Assembly: GCA_902496275.1 (NCBI GenBank)
Contig: CABVAC010000015.1
Coordinates: 1-40,407 of the forward strand
Source of the DNA: an uncultured Collinsella sp.
Lineage (GTDB): Bacteria; Actinomycetota; Coriobacteriia; Coriobacteriales; Coriobacteriaceae
DNA length: 40,407 nt
Direction of reading: 5' to 3'
Part shown: positions 22,030-31,326 of the stretch, piece by piece
How the letters are laid out: each line of letters begins with the position of its first letter
Position numbering within the stretch: the stretch's first letter is position 1
Program-made: the position numbers and the translations under genes
Notes under the pieces: model-generated
Database searches by the model: none
Seen by the model: the letters and a program-made list of their open reading frames with translations, nothing else
What the model was told of the DNA's origin: nothing

Positions 22030-23472
22030 ATGGACCAGACCGTACCCGCATACGCCGCCGAGGTGGCCGATTACGGGCGCAGCCGCGACCCCGAGCCGGG
22101 TGAGGGCGCGCTCGTAAAGAACGTGCGTCCCGAATCGCCCGCATGGGATGTGGGTATCGAGCCGGGCATGCGCGTGCTCACGGTCAACGGCGAGCAGCTC
22201 ACCGACATGATCGTGTGGCTCTGGGAGGCAGACGACGACACCGTCGAGCTGGAGGTATTCGATCCCCGCGACAACACCGTCACGCCCGTGGAGCTCGACC
22301 GCTTCCCGGGCGAGGACTGGGGCCTAGAGTTCGACGGCCCCATCTTTGACGGCATGCGTACCTGTGTGAACGCCTGCGTGTTCTGCTTTATGACCATGTT
22401 GCCCAAGGGCGGCCGCTCCACGCTCTATATTCGCGACGACGACTACCGCCTGAGCTTTTTACAGGGCAACTTCGTCACGCTCACGAACCTCACTGACGAG
22501 GACGTGCAAAACGTCATCCAACGCAACATGAGCCCTATGAACGTGTCGGTCCATGCCGTGAGCCCCGACGTCCGCCGTCGTATGATGGGCCGCAACGCCC
22601 AGCGCGGCATGGACGTACTCGAGACCATCATGGCCGCCGGCATCGAGATTCACGCGCAGATCGTGTTGTGCCCCGGCATGAACGACGGCGAGGAGCTGGA
22701 AAAGACCCTGCGCTTTTGCGAGGAGCACGAGCAAATCACAAGCCTGGGCATTGTGCCACTCGGTTTTACCAAGCATCAGAACCGCTTTAGCTGGTCATAC
22801 AGCGACAAGCCCGAACTGGCGCGCGAGACCATTGCCATGATCCGTCCCTACCAGGACCGCGCCTTCGAGCGTTTTGGCCGCCACACCTTCCAGATGAGCG
22901 ACGAGTTCTACCTGGACGCCGGCATCGATCCGCCCGAGGCGGACTTTTACGACGGCTATCCGCAGTACTACGACGGTATCGGCATGATCCGCTCATACCT
23001 AGACGAGACGGACGATGTGCTTGCCGCCGATGCCGAGCGACTGGCCCGCGTCCGCGAGGCCATCGCCGCTCGCAACCAGCACCTGCTGTGTCTCTCGGGC
23101 GCCAGCGCACGCGACACGGTGGCCCGCTTTGTGGAGTCGCCTCAGGGGCTCGCCGGCACCGTCACGGCCATCAAGAATCGCTACTTTGGCGGCAACGTGG
23201 ACGTGACCGGCCTCATCGTCGCCTGCGACATTCTGGAACAGCTGCCGCAGGACCTCTCGGGGGTTATGCTCTTTGTGCCTAAGCTCATGTTCAACGCTGA
23301 CGGCATGACGCTTGACGAGTATCATCGTGACGATTTACTCGCAAGCCTTACCAGTCGCGGCGCCGAGGTTCATGTGGTGTCGACCATGCCGCACGAGCTG
23401 CTCGATACCCTGGAGCACATCCTTGGCATTGTGCCTGCCGACTCTAACACTTCCACTGACCCTACCCATTAA
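22030..23472 (+). CDS. DUF512 protein with PDZ-like and radical-SAM-like domains
   Basis: The 480-residue protein starts with a PDZ-like segment (GALVKNVRPESPAWDVGIEP, residues 26-45). The cysteine cluster CVNACVFC (Cys112, Cys116, Cys119) has the CX3CX2C spacing of radical-SAM proteins. 'LSFLQGNFVTLTNLTDEDVQ' and 'NVSVHAVSPDVRRRMMGRNA' are typical of the DUF512 family. The C-terminal DUF512 region includes GIVPLGFTKHQ. The family is conserved next to der in Firmicutes and Actinobacteria. Its exact reaction is not established. It starts 2 bases after ispH. Confidence 0.9.
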   Translation: MDQTVPAYAAEVADYGRSRDPEPGEGALVKNVRPESPAWDVGIEPGMRVLTVNGEQLTDMIVWLWEADDDTVELEVFDPRDNTVTPVELDRFPGEDWGLEFDGPIFDGMRTCVNACVFCFMTMLPKGGRSTLYIRDDDYRLSFLQGNFVTLTNLTDEDVQNVIQRNMSPMNVSVHAVSPDVRRRMMGRNAQRGMDVLETIMAAGIEIHAQIVLCPGMNDGEELEKTLRFCEEHEQITSLGIVPLGFTKHQNRFSWSYSDKPELARETIAMIRPYQDRAFERFGRHTFQMSDEFYLDAGIDPPEADFYDGYPQYYDGIGMIRSYLDETDDVLAADAERLARVREAIAARNQHLLCLSGASARDTVARFVESPQGLAGTVTAIKNRYFGGNVDVTGLIVACDILEQLPQDLSGVMLFVPKLMFNADGMTLDEYHRDDLLASLTSRGAEVHVVSTMPHELLDTLEHILGIVPADSNTSTDPTH

Positions 23473-23482
23473 AGGAGTGCAG

Positions 23483-24817
23483 ATGAAACCTATCGTCGCC
23501 GTCGTCGGACGCCCCAACGTGGGCAAGTCCACGCTCGTTAACCGCCTGGCCCAGACCTCGGACGCCATCGTCCATGAGTCCCGCGGCGTCACGCGCGACC
23601 GCTCGTACCACACGGCCGATTGGAACGGCCGCGAGTTCACCATCGTCGACACGGGCGGCATCGAACCGCTCAAGAGCGATGACGTCTTCGCCACGTCCAT
23701 CCGCGACCAGGCGCTCGCCGCCGCCGAGGAGGCCGCCGTCATCCTGTTTGTGGTCGACGGCCGCACCGGCGTTACCGAGGAGGACGAGTCGGTCGCCCGC
23801 ATGCTCAAGCGCTGCGACAAGCCGGTCTTTCTGCTGGTGAACAAGCTCGACAACCCCGATCGAGAGAACGACAGCATCTGGGAGTTCTATTCGCTCGGTA
23901 TCGGCGAGCCCACGCCGCTCTCGGCCCTGCACGGCCACGGCACGGGCGACCTGCTCGACGACATCGTGGCCCTGCTTCCGGAGGAAGAGGACGAGGTCGC
24001 CGATGAGTTCCCCGACGCGCTGAACGTCGCCATCATCGGCCGCCCCAACGCCGGTAAGTCGTCGCTGTTCAACCGCATCCTGGGCGCCGACCGCTCTATC
24101 GTGTCCAACATTGCCGGCACGACGCGCGACGCCATCGACACCGTCGTGGAGCGTAACGGCAAGCACTACCGCATGGTCGACACCGCGGGCATTCGCAAGA
24201 AGAGCACCGTGTACGAGAACATCGAGTACTACTCCATGGTCCGCGGCCTGCGCGCCATCGACCGCGCCGACGTGGCGCTGCTCGTCGTCGACGCCTCCGT
24301 GGGCGTTACCGAGCAGGACCAGAAGGTCATGGGTCTTGCCATCGAGCGCGGCTGCGCCATCGTTGTGCTGCTCAACAAGTGGGATCTGCTCGACGACGAC
24401 CGTAAACGCGAGGCCTGCATGGAGACCATCGACCGCCGTCTGGGCGTCATGGCTCCCTGGGCCCAGTACCTGCGCATCTCTGCCCTGACCGGCCGCAGCG
24501 TCGAGAAGATCTGGGCGATGGTCGACGCCGCCGAGAAGACGCGCTCGCAAAAGATCAGCACCTCGCGCCTCAACACGTTCCTCACCGACCTGCGCGAGTT
24601 CGGTCATACCGTGGTGGACGGCAAGCGCCGCCTGCGCATGCACTACGTGACCCAGACGGGCGTCAACCCGCCGACGTTCACGTTCTTCGTCAACCACAGC
24701 GATCTGGTCAACGACACCTACCAGCGCTACGTGGAGAACCGCATGCGCTCGACCTTCGACTTTGCCGGCACGCCCATTCGACTCTTCTTTAGGAAGAAGG
24801 AACAAAAGGATGCATAA
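23483..24817 (+). CDS. der: Ribosome biogenesis GTPase Der (EngA)
   Basis: The 444-residue protein has two tandem G domains (GRPNVGKST at residues 9-17 with DTGG, and GRPNAGKSS near 186 with DTAGIRKKS and NKWD) followed by the KH-like domain (TQTGVNPPTFTFFVNHSDLV). It acts in maturation of the 50S subunit. AAAGGAG lies upstream of ATG 23483. Its last codons overlap plsY by 8 bases. Confidence 0.97.
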   Translation: MKPIVAVVGRPNVGKSTLVNRLAQTSDAIVHESRGVTRDRSYHTADWNGREFTIVDTGGIEPLKSDDVFATSIRDQALAAAEEAAVILFVVDGRTGVTEEDESVARMLKRCDKPVFLLVNKLDNPDRENDSIWEFYSLGIGEPTPLSALHGHGTGDLLDDIVALLPEEEDEVADEFPDALNVAIIGRPNAGKSSLFNRILGADRSIVSNIAGTTRDAIDTVVERNGKHYRMVDTAGIRKKSTVYENIEYYSMVRGLRAIDRADVALLVVDASVGVTEQDQKVMGLAIERGCAIVVLLNKWDLLDDDRKREACMETIDRRLGVMAPWAQYLRISALTGRSVEKIWAMVDAAEKTRSQKISTSRLNTFLTDLREFGHTVVDGKRRLRMHYVTQTGVNPPTFTFFVNHSDLVNDTYQRYVENRMRSTFDFAGTPIRLFFRKKEQKDA

Positions 24818-25493
24818 TCCGATTCTGCTGACCGCCATCTGCGCCGTGGTCTCGTTCTTTATCGGAGCGATTCCGTTTGGCCTGATCCTGGGCCGCGTGT
24901 TCAACCACACCGACATTCGCAAGGCGGGCTCCGGCAACATCGGCACCACCAACGCGCTGCGTGTGGCCGGTCCCAAGGTGGCCGCGCTCACGCTGCTGCT
25001 CGACTGCCTTAAGGGCGCCATCTGCGTCCTTATCGCCCGTCCGCTCATCGCGAGCGTGGGCTATGGCTTCCCCGTGAGCATTATGGCTCCCGGTGCCGCC
25101 GGCGACTGGATGCTCGGCGTCATTTGCCTGGCAGCGGTGTGGGGCCATATCTTCTCGCCCTACCTCAACTTCCATGGAGGCAAGGGTATCGCCGTTGGTC
25201 TGGGTGTCATCCTCGCCTGGTACTGGCCTATTGGCCTGTCGCTGCTGGGCATGTTTATCGTGGCCGTCGCCATCACCAAGTATGTGTCGGTGGGATCGCT
25301 TGCCGCTGCCATCGGCCTTCCCATCGCTGCTTGCGCGGTCTTTCCGTACAGCAGCCTGGGCCTCAAGTTCTGCATGGCGATGATCGGCATCACCGTGGTG
25401 TGGGCCCATCGCGCGAACATCAAAAAGCTCATGACCGGTAAGGAGTCCAAGCTCTCGTTTACCAAGCGCGTCACCGAGCCCGACGATAAGTAG
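24810..25493 (+). CDS. plsY: Acyl phosphate:glycerol-3-phosphate acyltransferase
   Basis: The 227-residue membrane protein has the family motifs IPFGLILGR, RKAGSGNIGTTNALRV and FHGGKGIAVGLGV, plus the third conserved block YVSVGSLAAA. It transfers acyl groups from acyl phosphate to glycerol-3-phosphate, the first step of phospholipid synthesis in most bacteria. It is slightly longer than usual because of its C-terminal tail (LMTGKESKLSFTKRVTEPDD). The gene overlaps der and directly precedes gpsA, which supplies its substrate. Confidence 0.95.
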   Translation: MHNPILLTAICAVVSFFIGAIPFGLILGRVFNHTDIRKAGSGNIGTTNALRVAGPKVAALTLLLDCLKGAICVLIARPLIASVGYGFPVSIMAPGAAGDWMLGVICLAAVWGHIFSPYLNFHGGKGIAVGLGVILAWYWPIGLSLLGMFIVAVAITKYVSVGSLAAAIGLPIAACAVFPYSSLGLKFCMAMIGITVVWAHRANIKKLMTGKESKLSFTKRVTEPDDK

Positions 25494-25502
25494 GAGAGAG
25501 TC

Positions 25503-26510
25503 ATGAATGTTGCGCTAATTGGCTCTGGCTCCTGGGGAACCGCCGTCGCCGGCCTTGCCGCCGCGCGAGCCGAGCGCGTGACCATGTGGGCCCATGGCAA
25601 GCAGACGGCCGCCGGCATCAACGGCGAGCACCGCAACCCGCGCTATCTGGTGGGCTACGAGCTGCCCTGCAACGTCTTCGCCACGACGGAGCTGATGCAG
25701 GCGCTCGACGGCGCCGAGGCCATCATCTTCGCCGTTCCTTCGACGCACCTTCGCAGCGTGTGCCACCAGGCCGCGCCCTTTATCGCAGCCAATACCCCGG
25801 TGCTCTGCCTCACCAAGGGCATTGAGCCCGAGTCCGGCCTGCTCATGAGCGAGGTCATCGCCAGCGAGATCGGCAACGAGGCGCGCGTGGCGGCGCTCTC
25901 GGGCCCCAACCATGCCGAGGAGATCTGCCGCGGCGGGCTTTCTGCCGCCGTCATCGCCAGCAAAGATCCGCAGATAGGGGAGACCTTTAAGGACCTGCTC
26001 CTGTCCACGGCCTTCCGCATCTATCTGTCGCAAGACATGACCGGTGTCGAGGTTTGCGGCGCCATGAAAAATGTCATCGCCATCGTGTGCGGCATCTCCG
26101 CCGGCTCGGGCGCAGGCGACAACACGCTTGCCCTTATCATGACGCGCGGTCTGGCCGAGATCAGCCGTCTGGTGCACGCCCGCGGCGGTCAAGCTATGAC
26201 CTGTATGGGACTTGCCGGCATGGGCGACCTCATTGCCACCTGCACCTCGGAGCATTCACGCAACCGCACCTTTGGCTACGAGTTTGCCCACGGCGTGTCG
26301 CTCGACGAGTATCAGGAGCGCACGCATATGGTGGTCGAGGGCGCCGTCGCGGCCCGCAGCGTCAGCGAACTTGCCCGTTCACTGGGCGTAGACATTCCGC
26401 TCACCTTTGCCGTGGAGCAAACGCTCTACAACGGTGTTACTTTGGATAGGGCGCTCGAGATTCTCACCGACCGCGTCCCTTCTCAAGAGTTCTACGGACT
26501 CACCGACTAG
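25503..26510 (+). CDS. gpsA: NAD(P)-dependent glycerol-3-phosphate dehydrogenase
   Basis: The 335-residue enzyme has the nucleotide-binding GSGSWGTAVAG at its N-terminus, FAVPSTHLRSVC, CLTKGIEPESG and ALSGPNHAEE. The catalytic-site block reads VCGAMKNVIAIVCGISAGSG. It reduces dihydroxyacetone phosphate to sn-glycerol-3-phosphate, which plsY then acylates. GGAGAGAG precedes the ATG by a few bases. Confidence 0.96.
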   Translation: MNVALIGSGSWGTAVAGLAAARAERVTMWAHGKQTAAGINGEHRNPRYLVGYELPCNVFATTELMQALDGAEAIIFAVPSTHLRSVCHQAAPFIAANTPVLCLTKGIEPESGLLMSEVIASEIGNEARVAALSGPNHAEEICRGGLSAAVIASKDPQIGETFKDLLLSTAFRIYLSQDMTGVEVCGAMKNVIAIVCGISAGSGAGDNTLALIMTRGLAEISRLVHARGGQAMTCMGLAGMGDLIATCTSEHSRNRTFGYEFAHGVSLDEYQERTHMVVEGAVAARSVSELARSLGVDIPLTFAVEQTLYNGVTLDRALEILTDRVPSQEFYGLTD

Positions 26511-26528
26511 CGCAGAAAGGCTACTACA

Positions 26529-27200
26529 ATGGGTTCCATCAAAATCGCTCCGTCCGTCCTTTCGGCCGACATGGCCAACCTCAAGGGCGAACTCGACAAG
26601 ATTGCGGGCGCCGACTACGTGCACTTCGACGTCATGGACGGTCACTTTACCGGCAACCTCACCTTTGGCGTTGACATCCTTAAGGCCGTCAAGCGCTCCA
26701 CCGACGTGCCAGTCGATGCGCACCTCATGGTGTCGAACCCCGACGAGACGGTCGATTGGTACGCCGATGCCGGCGCCGACATGATCACCGTGCACTACGA
26801 GGCCTCCACGCACCTGCACCGCACGCTCACCCATCTGCAGCAGCGCGGCGTCAAGGCCGGCGTGGTGCTCAACCCCGCAACGACTGTCTGCGTGCTCGAG
26901 AGCATCATCGAGGTCGTCGATATCGTGCTGCTGATGAGTGTGAACCCCGGCTTTGGCGGCCAGAGCTTTATCCCGGGCACTATCGCCAAACTGCACGAGC
27001 TCAAAGCCATGTGCGAGCGTCACGGCGTTTCGCCCCTCATCGAGGTCGACGGCGGTATTTCTTCCAAGAACATCGCCGAGGTCGTCAAGGCTGGCGCCAA
27101 CGTGCTCGTGGCCGGCTCCGCCGTATTTAAGTCCGAGGATCCCGCCGCCGAGGTTGCGCTGCTGCAGAAGCTGGGCAACAAGGCTGCACAGGAGGCATAA
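26529..27200 (+). CDS. rpe: Ribulose-phosphate 3-epimerase
   Basis: The 223-residue TIM-barrel protein has the family signatures KIAPSVLSADMANL, VHFDVMDGHFTGNLTFG, DAHLMVSNP, MSVNPGFGGQSFIP and EVDGGIS. The metal-binding His and Asp residues lie in these blocks. It interconverts ribulose-5-phosphate and xylulose-5-phosphate in the pentose phosphate pathway. It lies 18 bases after gpsA with an AGAAAGG ribosome site. Confidence 0.96.
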   Translation: MGSIKIAPSVLSADMANLKGELDKIAGADYVHFDVMDGHFTGNLTFGVDILKAVKRSTDVPVDAHLMVSNPDETVDWYADAGADMITVHYEASTHLHRTLTHLQQRGVKAGVVLNPATTVCVLESIIEVVDIVLLMSVNPGFGGQSFIPGTIAKLHELKAMCERHGVSPLIEVDGGISSKNIAEVVKAGANVLVAGSAVFKSEDPAAEVALLQKLGNKAAQEA

Positions 27201-27206
27201 ACCCTT

Positions 27207-28385
27207 ATGACCGCAGGTCAAAACCGCATACCAGTGAATCTTGACTACGCCGCCTCGACGCCTATGCGCGCCGAGGCGTGCCTTGCGCAGCGTGAGTACG
27301 ACGATAGCGAGCTTGCAGGCGTCAACCCCAACTCGCTACACTCGCTCGGCCGCAAGGCTGCCGCGCGTCTGGAGGTTGCACGTCGCGAGATCGCCCGTAG
27401 CTTTGGCGCACACGTTCGCCCGTCCGAGATCATCCTTACCAACGGCGGTACCGAAGCAAACCAGCTGGCGCTCCTCGGACTTGCCGAGGGCGCCCGTCAG
27501 CGCGATCGCAAGCGCGACCGCGTGATCGTGTCGGCGATCGAGCACGATTCGATTCTGGATAACCTGCCGCTGCTGCGTGCCGCCGGCTTTACCGTCGACC
27601 TGGTGCAGCCCTGCCGCATGGGCTACATTGAACCCGCCGCGCTTGTCGAGCTGCTGGGCGACGACGTGGCGCTCGTGAGCATCATGGTTGCCAACAACGA
27701 GACCGGCGTGGTGCAGCCCATCCGCGAGCTGGCCGCCGCCGCACATGCTGCCGGCGCCCTGTTTCATACCGATGCCATCCAAGGCTACTTGCATATTCCG
27801 CTCGATGTCACCGAGCTGGGCGTCGATGCTATGACCGTTGCCGCGCACAAGATCGGCGGCCCCGTGGCATCCGGCGCGCTCTATCTTAAGAACCGCACGC
27901 CGCTGCGCCCGCGCATCTTTGGCGGCGGACAGGAAGCCGGACGTCGCGCCGGCACGCAGGATCTGCGCACGCAGCTCGCCTTTGCCGCTGCCGCCCGCAC
28001 GCTGACGCTCCATGTGGCCGAGGAGCGCGAGAAGCTGCAAGCCCTTTCCGACAAGCTCTACGCCAAGCTTACGGCCCATCCGCGCATTCACGCCACCATG
28101 GGCGACTATGCGCATGCCGACCGTCTGCCCGGCATGGTATCGATCTACATTGACGGCATGGACTCCGAGGAGCTCATCATCAAGCTCGACGCCACCGGCT
28201 TTGAGGTTTCGGCCGGTTCTGCCTGCTCGAGCGACAGCATGGACCCCAGCCATGTGCTCAGCGCCATGGGTATTGGCCGCGAACAGGCGCTGGGTGCACT
28301 GCGCATCTCCTTCGATGACCGCGTGAACCCTGCCGACCTGGATGAGTTTGCCCAGACGCTGCTCTCGATCGTAGGTGCCGCATGA
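27207..28385 (+). CDS. Cysteine desulfurase, NifS/IscS family
   Basis: This 392-residue PLP enzyme has the N-terminal NLDYAASTPM, the nucleotide-like TNGGTEANQLAL, HTDAIQGYLHIPLD, the PLP lysine in VAAHKIGGP (Lys215) and the active-site cysteine in SAGSACSSD (Cys340). The long, flexible cysteine loop of IscS/NifS type fits. It releases sulfur from cysteine for Fe-S clusters or tRNA thiolation. No scaffold gene (iscU/nifU) is adjacent. IspH and the DUF512 protein nearby would need such clusters. The stop overlaps the NIF3 start as ATGA. Confidence 0.92.
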   Translation: MTAGQNRIPVNLDYAASTPMRAEACLAQREYDDSELAGVNPNSLHSLGRKAAARLEVARREIARSFGAHVRPSEIILTNGGTEANQLALLGLAEGARQRDRKRDRVIVSAIEHDSILDNLPLLRAAGFTVDLVQPCRMGYIEPAALVELLGDDVALVSIMVANNETGVVQPIRELAAAAHAAGALFHTDAIQGYLHIPLDVTELGVDAMTVAAHKIGGPVASGALYLKNRTPLRPRIFGGGQEAGRRAGTQDLRTQLAFAAAARTLTLHVAEEREKLQALSDKLYAKLTAHPRIHATMGDYAHADRLPGMVSIYIDGMDSEELIIKLDATGFEVSAGSACSSDSMDPSHVLSAMGIGREQALGALRISFDDRVNPADLDEFAQTLLSIVGAA

Positions 28386-29191
28386 TCGTCGCCGAACTCG
28401 AGCGCGCCCTGCTTGCACGCTATCCTAAGACGGACGCCGAGCCCTGGGACCACGTAGGCTTATCCGTAGGCGACCCCGATGACGAAATCCGTGGCGTAGC
28501 CTGTGCGCTTGACGCTACCAGGGACAACGTGCAGCGTGCCTTGGAAGCTGGATCCAATGTGTTGCTCACGCATCATCCCATCTATATCAAGGCGCCCGAG
28601 GCCTTTTGCCCGCCCAGCGCGACGCGTCCCCAGTGCAGTGCGGCGCTCTACGAGGCTGCCCGCTGCGGGGTGAGCATTATCTCGCCCCACACCAACCTGG
28701 ACCGCTCGCACGAGGCACGCGTTCGCCTGAGTGAGTTACTGGGCGCTGAGCCCATGAGCTCGCTGGAGCATATGAACGAGCCTGAGCTCACCGGTCTGGG
28801 TGCACTCGCGACCCTCCACGACTTCTGCAACCTGCGCGATCTTGCCGCCCGTGCTGCCACGGCCTTCGGAAGCGATCCACGCGTGTGGGGCGAGGCCGAT
28901 CACCCGTGCCGCACCGTCGCCATTTTGGGCGGGTCCCTCGGCGACTTTGGTGAGCTTGCCATCGCCGCCGGTGCGGATGTCATCGTGACGGGCGAGGCGG
29001 GCTACCACGTGGCGCAAGACCTAGCCTTGCGCGGTCTGCCGGTGATTTTGCTCGGCCACGACCGCTCCGAGGAGCCGTTCGTTGATATCTTGATGAACTC
29101 TGCGGTTGACGCCGGGGTCGACCCCCGTCATGCGATTAAAATACTGAACCCTTGCCAATGGTGGACTGTGACAAAAGGAGAGAACTTATGA
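28382..29191 (+). CDS. Nif3-like dinuclear metal centre protein
   Basis: The 269-residue protein matches NIF3/YqfO: 'WDHVGLSVGD' near the start, 'VLLTHHPIYIK' with the metal-binding His pair, 'ISPHTNLDRSHEARVRLSEL', 'VAILGGSLGDF', 'DVIVTGEAGYHVAQDL' and 'VILLGHDRSEEPFVDIL'. It is the short form without the inserted central domain. The family forms a hexameric ring binding two metals. It has been linked to GTP cyclohydrolase-like and metal-handling roles, but the activity is uncertain. It overlaps the cysteine desulfurase and precedes the zinc-ribbon protein, a widespread arrangement. Confidence 0.93.
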   Translation: MIVAELERALLARYPKTDAEPWDHVGLSVGDPDDEIRGVACALDATRDNVQRALEAGSNVLLTHHPIYIKAPEAFCPPSATRPQCSAALYEAARCGVSIISPHTNLDRSHEARVRLSELLGAEPMSSLEHMNEPELTGLGALATLHDFCNLRDLAARAATAFGSDPRVWGEADHPCRTVAILGGSLGDFGELAIAAGADVIVTGEAGYHVAQDLALRGLPVILLGHDRSEEPFVDILMNSAVDAGVDPRHAIKILNPCQWWTVTKGENL

Positions 29192-29907
29192 GCGCCGGCG
29201 CTACGCTACTCAAGCTGCAACAGATCGATTTGGAGCTCGCCCGCAACAAGAGCGAACTTGCCAATATGCCGGAGCTCAAGGAGCTCGCTTCCAAGCGCAA
29301 GACCTACGTTAAGCTCAAGGCCGAGATGACCAAGCTTTACGCCCAACGCAAGGACCTGGATATTGAGCTCGACGATCTCAACACCACCGAGATCCAGACC
29401 AATAACGCCATCGAGGCCGCCAAGAAGCGACACGTCGACGGCTCTGATTACCGCGAGGTTCAGGACCTGGAGAACGAGCTCGCCACCCTGGCCAAGCGCC
29501 TGGACAAGATCGAGCACACCCGCAAGGACGTCGTCATCGCCCATAAGGAGGCGCTCGACCGCGAAGCCCGTGCGCAGGCCATCATCGCCAAGTTCGAGGA
29601 GGGCGTGAAGGCCGACACCAAGGCCGCCCGTGCCAAGGCCACCGACCTCCAGGCCCAGATTGATGCCGCCACCAAGGAGCGCACCGCCCTTGCCGCCACG
29701 CTGCCGACCGACGTGCTCACCGACTACGAGCGTCTGCTCAAGCAGTTCCGTGGCCTGGCCGTCGAGACCATCAAGGGCAACATTCCCACCATCTGCCACA
29801 CCGCGCTCCAGGCGTCATCCATGAGCGACCTCAACCACGACGGTAGCGAGATCGCGCACTGCCCGTATTGCCACCGCCTGCTGGTGCTTCCCAGCAAGGA
29901 AGCTTAA
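29188..29907 (+). CDS. Coiled-coil zinc-ribbon protein (CdsZ/DUF164 type)
   Basis: From ATG 29188 (AAAGGAGAG upstream) the 239-residue protein is a long coiled coil (about 5-180) followed by a C-terminal ribbon. The family (C4-type zinc ribbon) normally has CxxCH ... CxxC. Here the second pair is intact (CPYC, residues 225-228) but the first reads PTICH, leaving Cys203 and His204 and losing the first Cys. The site would thus have three cysteines and possibly the His. The gene is conserved after NIF3 in many bacteria, and the function is not established. The start overlaps the NIF3 stop by 4 bases. Confidence 0.85.
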   Translation: MSAGATLLKLQQIDLELARNKSELANMPELKELASKRKTYVKLKAEMTKLYAQRKDLDIELDDLNTTEIQTNNAIEAAKKRHVDGSDYREVQDLENELATLAKRLDKIEHTRKDVVIAHKEALDREARAQAIIAKFEEGVKADTKAARAKATDLQAQIDAATKERTALAATLPTDVLTDYERLLKQFRGLAVETIKGNIPTICHTALQASSMSDLNHDGSEIAHCPYCHRLLVLPSKEA

Positions 29908-31125
29908 ATGATGGCGGCGTCATCCAACAATTCAATGCAACTTGAGGGAAAAACGATCCTGCTGGGTATTACCGGCGGGATCGCCGCCTATAAGTCGTGC
30001 AATATCGTGCGTCTGCTGCAAAAGCGCGGCGCACGCATCAAGGTCGTTATGAGCGAGCATGCCACCGAGTTTGTCGGGCCGCTTACCTTCCGTGCACTCA
30101 CCAACGAGCCGGTCGCAGTGGGCCTGTTCGACGATCCCTCCGACCCCATCCACCACATTTCGCTCGCGCAGGAGCCCGATTTGATAGTCGTGGCGCCCGC
30201 GACGGCCAATATCATCGCCAAGATGGCCAACGGCATCGCCGATGACCTCATCTCCACCACGCTGCTTGCCACGCCGCGACCCATCGTGGTCGCACCCGCC
30301 ATGAACAACGGTATGTGGAAGGCGCCGGCGACGCAGGCCAATATGGCCACGCTGCGCGACCGTGGCGTTCATGTAGTGGGACCCGGCAGCGGCTACCTTG
30401 CCTGCGGCGACGTGGACACGGGACGCATGAGCGAGCCCGAGGACATCGTCGAGGCCGTCTGCGAGGTGCTCAACCCCGTCCCGCAAGACCTGGCGGGCAA
30501 GCGCGTCGTGATTACCGCCGGCCCCACGCACGAGCCGATCGACCCCGTGCGCTTCATCGGCAACCGGTCGTCGGGCAAGATGGGCATCGCCCTGGCGGGG
30601 GAGGCCGCTCGCCGCGGTGCTGCGGTCACGCTTGTGTTAGGCCCGACATCGCTCGATGTTCCCCGCGGCGTAGAGTGTGTACGCGTGCAAACCGCCGCAG
30701 AAATGCTGCAGGCGGCTCTGGGCGCCTTTCAGACGGCCGATGCGGCCATTTGCGCGGCTGCCGTCGCCGACTACACCCCCGCAGCCCCTGCCGATCATAA
30801 GCTCAAAAAGGCCAACGAACGCCTCGATCGCATCGAACTGGTCGAGACGGTCGATATCTTGGCCGAGCTTTCGCGCCAAAAGGGAGAGCGGTGTGTGATC
30901 GGCTTTGCGGCCGAGACCGATAACGTCGTGGAGTACGCGCAGCGAAAGCTCGGCCGCAAGGGTTGCGATGCCATTATCGCCAACGATGTCTCGCGCGCCG
31001 ATTCGGGCTTTGGAACCGATACCAACAAGGCCTGGATCGTGAGCACAGCGGGTACGCAAGAACTTCCCGTTCTAACAAAACACCAGCTCGCAAATACAAT
31101 TTTGGACTTGCTTCAAAATTTGTAA
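29908..31125 (+). CDS. coaBC: Bifunctional phosphopantothenoylcysteine decarboxylase/synthetase
   Basis: The 405-residue protein has the CoaC flavoprotein domain (GITGGIAAYKSCNIVRLL; active His in DPIHHISLAQ; VAPATANIIAKMANG; APAMNNGMW; GSGYLACGD with the catalytic Cys). The CoaB domain follows (ITAGPTHEPIDPVRFIGNRS then SGKMG; VGFA-like IGFAAETDN; IIANDVSRADSGFGTDTN). It makes 4'-phosphopantetheine for coenzyme A. ATG 29908 follows AAGGAAG in the previous gene. An internal Met eight residues on (MQLEGK) is a possible alternative start. It is the last protein gene of the run. Confidence 0.96.
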   Translation: MMAASSNNSMQLEGKTILLGITGGIAAYKSCNIVRLLQKRGARIKVVMSEHATEFVGPLTFRALTNEPVAVGLFDDPSDPIHHISLAQEPDLIVVAPATANIIAKMANGIADDLISTTLLATPRPIVVAPAMNNGMWKAPATQANMATLRDRGVHVVGPGSGYLACGDVDTGRMSEPEDIVEAVCEVLNPVPQDLAGKRVVITAGPTHEPIDPVRFIGNRSSGKMGIALAGEAARRGAAVTLVLGPTSLDVPRGVECVRVQTAAEMLQAALGAFQTADAAICAAAVADYTPAAPADHKLKKANERLDRIELVETVDILAELSRQKGERCVIGFAAETDNVVEYAQRKLGRKGCDAIIANDVSRADSGFGTDTNKAWIVSTAGTQELPVLTKHQLANTILDLLQNL

Positions 31126-31133
31126 AAAAGTTC

Positions 31134-31163
31134 TTGCACAAGGGCAAAGTTTCGGGTTAATAT
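31134..31163 (+). promoter_or_regulatory. Promoter of tRNA-Pro
   Basis: TTGCAC (31134-31139) and TAATAT (31158-31163) with an 18-base spacer (17 if TTAATA is taken as the -10), 42 bases before the tRNA and 8 bases after the coaBC stop. Confidence 0.75.
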
Positions 31164-31205
31164 ACTCCCTGTTGCGAGCGAGAGCAGAGCAACAAACAAA
31201 AGCTT

Positions 31206-31282
<77 letters not shown>

Positions 31283-31291
31283 GAAGTTTGC

Positions 31292-31326
31292 AGGTCAGGC
31301 ACCTAGTGCCTGACCTTTTTTGTTTT
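31292..31326 (+). terminator. Terminator of tRNA-Pro
   Basis: AGGTCAGGCAC, loop CTA, GTGCCTGACCT, followed by TTTTTTGTTTT. Perfect 11-bp stem. Confidence 0.95.

Noticed and set aside
23462..25048. Long minus-strand frame opposite der and plsY
   Set aside because: Shadow frame; plus-strand der and plsY are unambiguous.
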